Source: CBDUXT01 sp965371245
Lineage (GTDB): Bacteria > Planctomycetota > Phycisphaerae > UBA1845
NCBI GenBank assembly: GCA_965371245.1
Contig: CBDUXT010000017.1
Coordinates: 7,516-71,515 of the forward strand
Length of the DNA: 64,000 nt
Direction of reading: 5' to 3'
This document shows, piece by piece, positions 59,408 to 64,000 of the stretch. The number at the start of each line of letters is the position of its first letter. The first letter of the stretch is position 1. Position numbers and translations under genes: made by a program. A model generated the notes under the pieces. The model saw only the letters and a program-made list of their open reading frames with translations, searched no databases and was not told the DNA's origin.

Positions 59408-59437
59408 ACACCATAGCCGAGGCTGGTTCCGAGTGTC
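59408..59437 (-). promoter_or_regulatory. Predicted gcvT promoter
   Basis: On the minus strand TTGACA (59437-59432, perfect) and TATGGT (59413-59408, 4/6) are separated by 18 bp. It is about 45 bp upstream of the gcvT ATG, leaving no room for a glycine riboswitch. Confidence 0.5.
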
Positions 59438-59466
59438 AACGTGCCCGTAGGCGCGGTCCGTGGAGC

Positions 59467-59856
59467 AAGAGAAGGAGTGCGTGACAGTCTTGGCGGGGGG
59501 TGCAAAGCCATCTTGAGGGCGGCACGCCGGGTCAGAGCCGTGGGCGCAAGCCCACGGACACGATCCGAACAAGCACGGAGCTTCTACGATACCAGAGCGG
59601 TCACAGGGCTCGCCCCCTGTGCTCTGAAAGCTGCCCGCCGATTCGGTCAGGCAGCCCAAGAGAAGGGCTGCGCGACAGTCTTGGCGGGGCGTGCAAAGCC
59701 ATCTTGACTGCGCTACGCCGCGTCAGAGCCCTGGGCGCAAGCCCACGGACACGATGCGAACAAGCACGGGGCTTCTACGCTACCAGACCGGTCACAGGGC
59801 TCGCGCCCTGTGCTCTGAAAGCTGCCCACCGATTCGGTCATGCACCCCAAGAGAAG
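59467..59856. repeat. 191-bp tandem direct repeat, two units plus the start of a third
   Basis: AAGAGAAG recurs at 59467, 59658 and 59849 (exact 191-nt period). The two full units are about 90% identical. Each contains a CCGTGGGC-GCAA-GCCCACGG type hairpin (mismatched in copy 2) and a CACAGGG.../...CCCTGTG hairpin with loop CTCGCC (longer stem in copy 2). It lies between gcvT and the 23-aa ORF. Confidence 0.8.
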
Positions 59857-60066
59857 TTGCCTGAGGGGCGCGGCTTGCCGACCGGCGACCGCATCGACTA
59901 GACTCCGCCCGCTCACCTGTCCCGATGGCGCGCGTGGCAGGCGAAACCGGTCGGTCCCAGGGCCGACGACACGCGAACCTGGGGAGCGGGGTCGGGTCTC
60001 TTCTGTCGGACGAGGGCTTGGCTGCAACCGCGACGATCCGCTTGGCGTACACTTGGGAGTTCAACC

Positions 60067-60138
60067 ATGACAGTTTTCCAAATCTTCCTGGCCGTCCTGA
60101 TCGGTACCATTGCCCTACTTCTGGGCTTCCTGGTGTAG
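60067..60138 (+). CDS. 23-aa predicted membrane microprotein
   Basis: ATG 60067 to TAG encodes MTVFQIFLAVLIGTIALLLG followed by FLV. A single, very hydrophobic TM helix. GGGAG lies 7 nt before the ATG, which is better than chance for such a short frame. A weak promoter (59875-59904) lies upstream. The downstream genes are tRNA-Tyr and metF. Homology cannot be judged at this length. Confidence 0.45.
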   Translation: MTVFQIFLAVLIGTIALLLGFLV

Positions 60139-60350
60139 GATCGCCGGGCGGTCCCCGCTGCCGGTTGCGCCCCGCGGGCTCAAGCCGGAGACTCGGCGCG
60201 GGAGGTTCGCGAATCTCGTCGAGGTGTTGGGCGCTTGGTCCCGGCGTCCGGCAACCACCGGGTTGTCACCATGCGGGTCTTGCGGTAGAACGCTGTGCCG
60301 TTTGCCCGCCGACCAGGGCTGGCCGATCACGCAGTGAGCGGACGGACAAG

Positions 60351-60433
60351 GGGCGTGTACCCAAGTGGCCAAAGGGGACGGGCTGTAAACCCGTTGACGT
60401 ACGTCTTCGCAGGTTCGAATCCTGCCGCGCCCA
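60351..60433 (+). tRNA. tRNA-Tyr (anticodon GTA)
   Basis: Acceptor GGGCGTG pairs with CGCGCCC (one G-U), discriminator A at 60433, no encoded CCA. The anticodon stem ACGGG/CCCGT carries the loop CTGTAAA (anticodon GTA). A long variable arm (about 13 nt) is present, as expected for a class II Tyr tRNA. T-arm GCAGG/CCTGC with TTCGAAT. metF starts 16 nt downstream. Confidence 0.95.
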
Positions 60434-60449
60434 TTCGACGTGTACGACC

Positions 60450-61322
60450 ATGCATATCGCAGACCTGGTTGCTGGAAAGAGCCCGTCGCTGTCCTTCGAG
60501 TTCTTCCCACCCAAGGACGACATCGGCTTCTGGGATCTCTACCGCACGATCGAGTCGCTCAAACCGCTCGATCCCACCTATGTCTCCGTGACCTACGGCG
60601 CCGGTGGCGGCACGCGCAAGAAAACGCTGGACCTGGTCGCGCGCATCAAGTCGGACATCGGCATCGAGAGCATGGCCCATCTGACGTGCGTCGGGGCGTC
60701 CCGCGATGAACTGGGTGAGGTCATCGACAGTCTGAAGCATCGCGGGATCACGAATATTCTCGCCCTTCGCGGCGACCCACCCGACGGTCAGCAGAACTTC
60801 ACACCGAGCGAGGGCGGGTTTCACTATGCCAGCGAACTGACCGCCTTTATCCGCCAGCGGCACGCGGACCTGTGCCTCGGAGGGGCGTGCTACCCGGAGG
60901 TTCACCCCGAGGCGGCCGACCAGGCAGCGGACATGGACAACCTCAAGAGGAAGATCGATGCCGGGGTCAATTTTCTCATCACGCAGCTCTTCTTCGACAA
61001 CGACCGGTTCTTCGACTTCCGCGATCGGGCGGTCCTTGCGGGCATCAAGCTGCCGATCGTCGCCGGGATCATGCCGATCCTGAGCGTCAAACAGGTCAAG
61101 CGGTTCACGCAGATGTGTGGCGCGACCATCCCCAAGACACTGCTACGCAAGATCGAGGCCGTCGAGGACGATGCTGAGGCCGTTCGCCATATCGGCATGT
61201 ACCACTCGACGCAGCAGTGCCTCGCGCTACTCGAACAGGGCGTGGCCGGGATTCATTTCTATACCCTCAACCGCTCCACCGCGACGCGGGCCATCTATCA
61301 GTTGATCAAGGCGAGCCTGTAG
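60450..61322 (+). CDS. metF: 5,10-methylenetetrahydrofolate reductase
   Basis: 290-residue FAD-dependent TIM-barrel enzyme, reducing 5,10-methylene-THF to 5-methyl-THF. Motifs: SLSFEFFPPKDD at the N-terminus, MAHLTCVGASRDEL, ITNILALRGDPPDG, GACYPEVHPEA, FLITQLFFDN and PIVAGIMPILS. ATG 60450 is chosen for the family N-terminus; frames further upstream run through tRNA-Tyr. Likely read through from the tRNA transcript, so tRNA maturation may release it. It links one-carbon flow with the gcv genes nearby. Confidence 0.95.
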   Translation: MHIADLVAGKSPSLSFEFFPPKDDIGFWDLYRTIESLKPLDPTYVSVTYGAGGGTRKKTLDLVARIKSDIGIESMAHLTCVGASRDELGEVIDSLKHRGITNILALRGDPPDGQQNFTPSEGGFHYASELTAFIRQRHADLCLGGACYPEVHPEAADQAADMDNLKRKIDAGVNFLITQLFFDNDRFFDFRDRAVLAGIKLPIVAGIMPILSVKQVKRFTQMCGATIPKTLLRKIEAVEDDAEAVRHIGMYHSTQQCLALLEQGVAGIHFYTLNRSTATRAIYQLIKASL

Positions 61323-61347
61323 CACGCGGGGGCGGAGTTGGAAGTTA

Positions 61348-62562
61348 TCAGTTATCAGTTGTCAATACTGACGGCACCGTTGAGTCGAGCAACGCATCGG
61401 GGGAACGCCGTGCATCGTGGAGGCTGTCGATCTTGTCGAGCTGGCGGTCGAGCTGTTTCGTGCGTACGCCGACGAGTTGTTGATACTCGTCCTGCGCCTT
61501 TCCGAGCCGCTCCCCCATTTTCTCCATGCTCTCCACGTATTTCCCCCACTGTTTCCGGAAGCCGGCGAGCAGTGCCAGGATCTGCTTGGCGTTCTGCTCG
61601 AGGTGGAAGTTCTCGATGCCCTGCCGGATGACGGCGAGGATGGCATAGAGCGTCATCGGAGAACAAAGCACGACCTTCGAGCGCATGGCATAGTCGAGAA
61701 GGTCGCTGTCGCGCTCGTGAATCAGGCTGTAGACGCTTTCATTCGGGATGAAGACCAGCACATAATCGACGGTTCCTTCAGCCGGGTCGATGTAGGAACG
61801 CGTGGTCACCTCCTTCACGCGATCCCTGACATCTTTGAGAAACTGCGACAGCGCGCCCGCCCGCGCGGACTCATCGGAGGCATCGAGCATTTTCAGGTAG
61901 TTCGCGAGCGGGAACTTCACATCCATGTGGACCACCCGATCGCCTGGCAAGCGGAAGGTGAAGTCCGGACGCGTCCCGCTCGAAATCTGCTTCTGCTTGG
62001 CGTAGTTGACGCCCTCGACGAAGCCGGCAAGTCGAAGGACATCCTCCGCCATGCGCTCGCCCCACTGCCCGCGGCGTTGAGGGTTGGCCAGCGCCTCGCG
62101 AAGTTGCCCCGTGGTCTCTTGCAGACGGTGGGTGGCCTGCGTCGCCTTCTCGATGTGGCCGGTGAGGAACCCATGCGTCTGAGACCGCTGCTTCTCGACG
62201 GCATGGATGAGCTTGTTCAGCTCGCCGAGCTTGCCTCCCATATCCGCCAGCCGCGCGTCGATCAGCTTTTTCTTCGCTTCCAGCGCCTGCTCGCCCGCGG
62301 CGGTCTGCTTTTCGAGCCTTGTCCCCGCGAGCTTGAGGAACTCGTCGGTATTCTTGGACAGCGCATCGCCGGACAACGCGGCGAAGGCGATCTTGAGCTG
62401 GTCGATCGTCGCGGCCAGTTCCTCGGTTCGGTCCTTGTGACTCTGCTCGGCAAGCTCATCGGCCCGTGCCCCGTCACCGCGCCGACGCAGCGAGACGATG
62501 ACCAGCGCAACGCACAGCATACAGGACAAGGCGATCGAGAGTGTCAACAGGACGTCATTCAC
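61348..62562 (-). CDS. rmuC: DNA recombination protein RmuC
   Basis: 404 residues. An N-terminal TM helix (VLLTLSIALSCMLCVALVIV) is followed by a long coiled coil (residues ~40-170), then the RmuC nuclease-like domain (GQWGERMAEDVLRLAGFVEG, FTFRLPGDRVVHMDVKFPLA and LCSPMTLYAILAVIRQG). The start GTG 62562 is supported by an AGGCGG site upstream; the ATG-like upstream candidates only add unconserved residues. It is predicted to limit rearrangements at inverted repeats, which are frequent in this genome. Convergent with metF. Confidence 0.92.
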   Translation of the reverse strand: MNDVLLTLSIALSCMLCVALVIVSLRRRGDGARADELAEQSHKDRTEELAATIDQLKIAFAALSGDALSKNTDEFLKLAGTRLEKQTAAGEQALEAKKKLIDARLADMGGKLGELNKLIHAVEKQRSQTHGFLTGHIEKATQATHRLQETTGQLREALANPQRRGQWGERMAEDVLRLAGFVEGVNYAKQKQISSGTRPDFTFRLPGDRVVHMDVKFPLANYLKMLDASDESARAGALSQFLKDVRDRVKEVTTRSYIDPAEGTVDYVLVFIPNESVYSLIHERDSDLLDYAMRSKVVLCSPMTLYAILAVIRQGIENFHLEQNAKQILALLAGFRKQWGKYVESMEKMGERLGKAQDEYQQLVGVRTKQLDRQLDKIDSLHDARRSPDALLDSTVPSVLTTDN

Positions 62563-62944
62563 GAAGCAACCGCCTACAGGTGTCGCCGAGAGAGCATCAG
62601 CAGTCCAACAACACGTGCGCCGAAGTTCTTCGGGTCGCTGTCGTCGGCCCGCGCAGCTCGCCATGGTAGGACACGACCGGATGGGCAGCAAACAACCGGG
62701 CCCATCCGCGCCGGACTGGAGGGTCTGGCCGCAACATCAGCGATCGGTTGACCGCACGCGCGCACCAAACGGATCACGTCAAACGACCGTCACAAGTCAT
62801 ACACGCTGACCCAACAAGCCCCCGGGCTCGTCGTCCGGTCGCCATTCTCGGACCGCTCGCACCAACCACGCACGTGGCCGACGGATGGCTGGTCGTGAAG
62901 GTGCCGCGGGCGATTGCCGGCGGAACCAACGTGGGGGGAAGCTG
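62563..62944. other. Intergenic region between divergent rmuC and small lipoprotein
   Basis: About 380 bp, no convincing coding frame or repeat. GGGGGGAAG just before 62945 is the ribosome-binding site of the next gene. Confidence 0.4.
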
Positions 62945-63259
62945 ATGTTCAAACGTTTGGCACTCGTAGCGTCGTTGATCGTCCTTCCCATCTCGGCGGG
63001 CTGTGCCGCACCGAACCCGCAAAGCAGGGTTCATCGACAAAGTCCTGTACGAGACCTATTATTCAGTTCTCACGCGAACTTTGGCCTGTCGGGTTTTATC
63101 GGCCGTTCTGATTGGCCTGCTACTCCGGCGTATGCCCATTCGGTTGAACAAGTCGAACACACGACAACGATCTTCGATCGCCAACAGCCATCGGAGCACG
63201 GGCGGGATCACCTCAGCCGTACCTTCCGGTCGATCCGTACCGGCCGGGCCAGGCGGTAG
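62945..63259 (+). CDS. Small putative lipoprotein (104 aa)
   Basis: MFKRLALVASLIVLPISAGC is a signal peptide with lipobox-like SAGC. The mature part has DLLFSSHANFGLSGF, VEHTTTIFDRQQP and HLSRTFRSIRTGR, rich in Ser/Arg. It resembles small secreted planctomycete proteins that I recall having a similar 'DRQ..FRS.RTGR' tail; this recollection is unchecked. The start ATG 62945 has GGGGGGAAG 3 nt upstream (spacing short). Function unknown. Confidence 0.65.
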   Translation: MFKRLALVASLIVLPISAGCAAPNPQSRVHRQSPVRDLLFSSHANFGLSGFIGRSDWPATPAYAHSVEQVEHTTTIFDRQQPSEHGRDHLSRTFRSIRTGRARR

Positions 63260-63509
63260 ACGGGCGCATCAAATCACAGCCTTGCGCTACGTCCCAAGCG
63301 GTGATATCACGTCCGTCTTGATGTGCCGAAGTCATTACACTACGATGGGTTACAACGATTTTGGATGCGCGATCCCAGCGGCGATCCGATCGGGTTGGCC
63401 GGGACGCGATCGCGTTCGCGAGCCCATCCCGTGAGTGAGGCGCACCGCGAAGTTCCCAGGGCCGAACCCATCTTGTGACGCTTCGCCCCATGCAAGCGAA
63501 AGACGCGGA

Positions 63510-63896
63510 ATGGCAACCATTACGAAAAAGGATCTGATTGACCGGATCGCCGACGCCGAGACCTGCAAACGCGTGCTGGTGAAGCGCATCATCCAACAAC
63601 TCCTCGATGGGATCGTCGAGGAACTGAGTCTTGGAAACCGGATCGAGTTCCGAGACTTCGGTGTGTTTGAAAGCAAGGTCCGGGCTCCACGTAATGCCCA
63701 GAACCCCAAGACCATGGACAAGGTGCATGTTCCGTCACGCAGGACGGTAAAATTCAAAGTGGGGCGAGTGATGAAGCTGCGGCTTGATCAGGTTCCTGCA
63801 AACATCGACAAGGCCACAGGCTTGACCGTCGATTCGTCCGCCGGAACTCGGGCAAAGCCCGCCTCCCGGACGTCGGCCCTGAAGACGCGCTCGTGA
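63510..63896 (+). CDS. HU/IHF family DNA-binding protein
   Basis: 128 residues. The HU fold is evident: KKDLIDRIADAETCKRVLVK, IVEELSLGNRIEFRDFG and VFESKVRAPRNAQNPKT as the DNA-intercalating arm. The C-terminus has a basic tail (RAKPASRTSALKTRS). It bends or compacts DNA. ATG 63510 follows weak purines. The start matches the family length (~90 aa core plus tail). Confidence 0.93.
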   Translation: MATITKKDLIDRIADAETCKRVLVKRIIQQLLDGIVEELSLGNRIEFRDFGVFESKVRAPRNAQNPKTMDKVHVPSRRTVKFKVGRVMKLRLDQVPANIDKATGLTVDSSAGTRAKPASRTSALKTRS

Positions 63897-63913
63897 CGCT
63901 CGGATCCTCGTGC

Positions 63914-63961
63914 CTGGTCAACCTTGAATCTGCGGGTTTGCTCGGTGGGTGGCCCACCTCT
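63914..63961. repeat. Palindromic repeat copy B
   Basis: The 48-bp block (CTGGTCAACCTTGAATCTGC... to ...GGCCCACCTCT) repeats 57387-57434 with two mismatches. The following sequence differs, so the block is truncated at its right end relative to copy A. Confidence 0.75.
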
Positions 63962-64000
63962 GAAGGGCTTGTCGATTTAATTGGAACGGTTTTTGATATC

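Noticed and set aside
59364..59460. Glycine riboswitch before gcvT
   Set aside because: Predicted promoter lies ~45 bp from the ATG, so the leader is too short, and no aptamer-like motif is visible.
59500..59901. 133-codon frame through the 191-bp tandem repeat
   Set aside because: The repeat also reads open in other frames and the protein lacks coding character; a non-coding repeat fits better.
59875..59904. Promoter TTGCCG-18-TAGACT ahead of the 23-aa ORF
   Set aside because: Only weakly consensus; too uncertain to list as a feature.
60139..60350. SAM or other riboswitch before metF
   Set aside because: tRNA-Tyr occupies the position directly upstream; no aptamer core seen in the remaining 210 bp.
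60139..60350. SRP 4.5S or 6S RNA upstream of tRNA-Tyr
   Set aside because: Neither the SRP tetraloop core nor the 6S bubble is evident.

Overview
The window is GC-rich bacterial DNA that most resembles a Planctomycetota chromosome, probably a Phycisphaerae-like lineage. The grounds are a very large secreted Cys-rich protein with GACC-type repeats ending in a dockerin-like module, small conserved proteins of planctomycete type, an oversized UvrA system, and several families of palindromic intergenic repeats. No rRNA, CRISPR array, prophage or intact insertion sequence was seen. The lineage call is an inference from gene content.

Layout. Positions 1-10220 (minus strand) hold a respiratory complex I operon read as nuoI-A-B-(83-aa unknown)-C-D-H-J-K-L-M. 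The last gene is cut by the window edge, and nuoI has moved from its usual place between H and J to the front. Positions 10508-13696 hold cinA and a plus-strand pair, ATP-grasp ligase and HAD phosphatase. Positions 13828-20207 encode a complete tripartite RND efflux system. Positions 20965-27243 carry threonine synthase, a lipoprotein, a NifS/IscS-type cysteine desulfurase, a small conserved protein, and an ECF sigma factor coupled to a large membrane anti-sigma protein. Positions 27896-33889 encode the ~2000-residue secreted protein.

Positions 34121-40101 hold a stand-alone IF-2 N-domain protein, a C45-type Ntn-hydrolase, an S9 peptidase, colliding gene remnants and an alkaline-phosphatase-superfamily enzyme. 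Positions 40340-44667 hold a DHH phosphoesterase, infC (starting with AUC) and thrS. Positions 44976-46211 contain a 38-aa membrane microprotein and a thrombospondin-3-repeat lipoprotein. Positions 46277-54886 form an unusual UvrA locus. A separate NBD-I half is followed by a two-gene nucleotidyltransferase module, then a 1732-residue protein made of NBD-II, NBD-I, NBD-II and two extra C-terminal repeats, then a translationally coupled CBM9-like protein. Positions 54954-64000 carry a lipoprotein, a HIT hydrolase, dGTPase, gcvH, gcvT, a 191-bp tandem repeat, a 23-aa microprotein, tRNA-Tyr, metF, rmuC, a small lipoprotein and an HU-family gene.

The most unusual signals are four: a palindromic element inserted in the same reading frame into nuoJ and the large uvrA; the split and duplicated UvrA locus with its inserted nucleotidyltransferase module; the non-canonical infC start; and two promoter- or RBS-supported microproteins. 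Many long antisense reading frames are GC-driven shadows and are left out.
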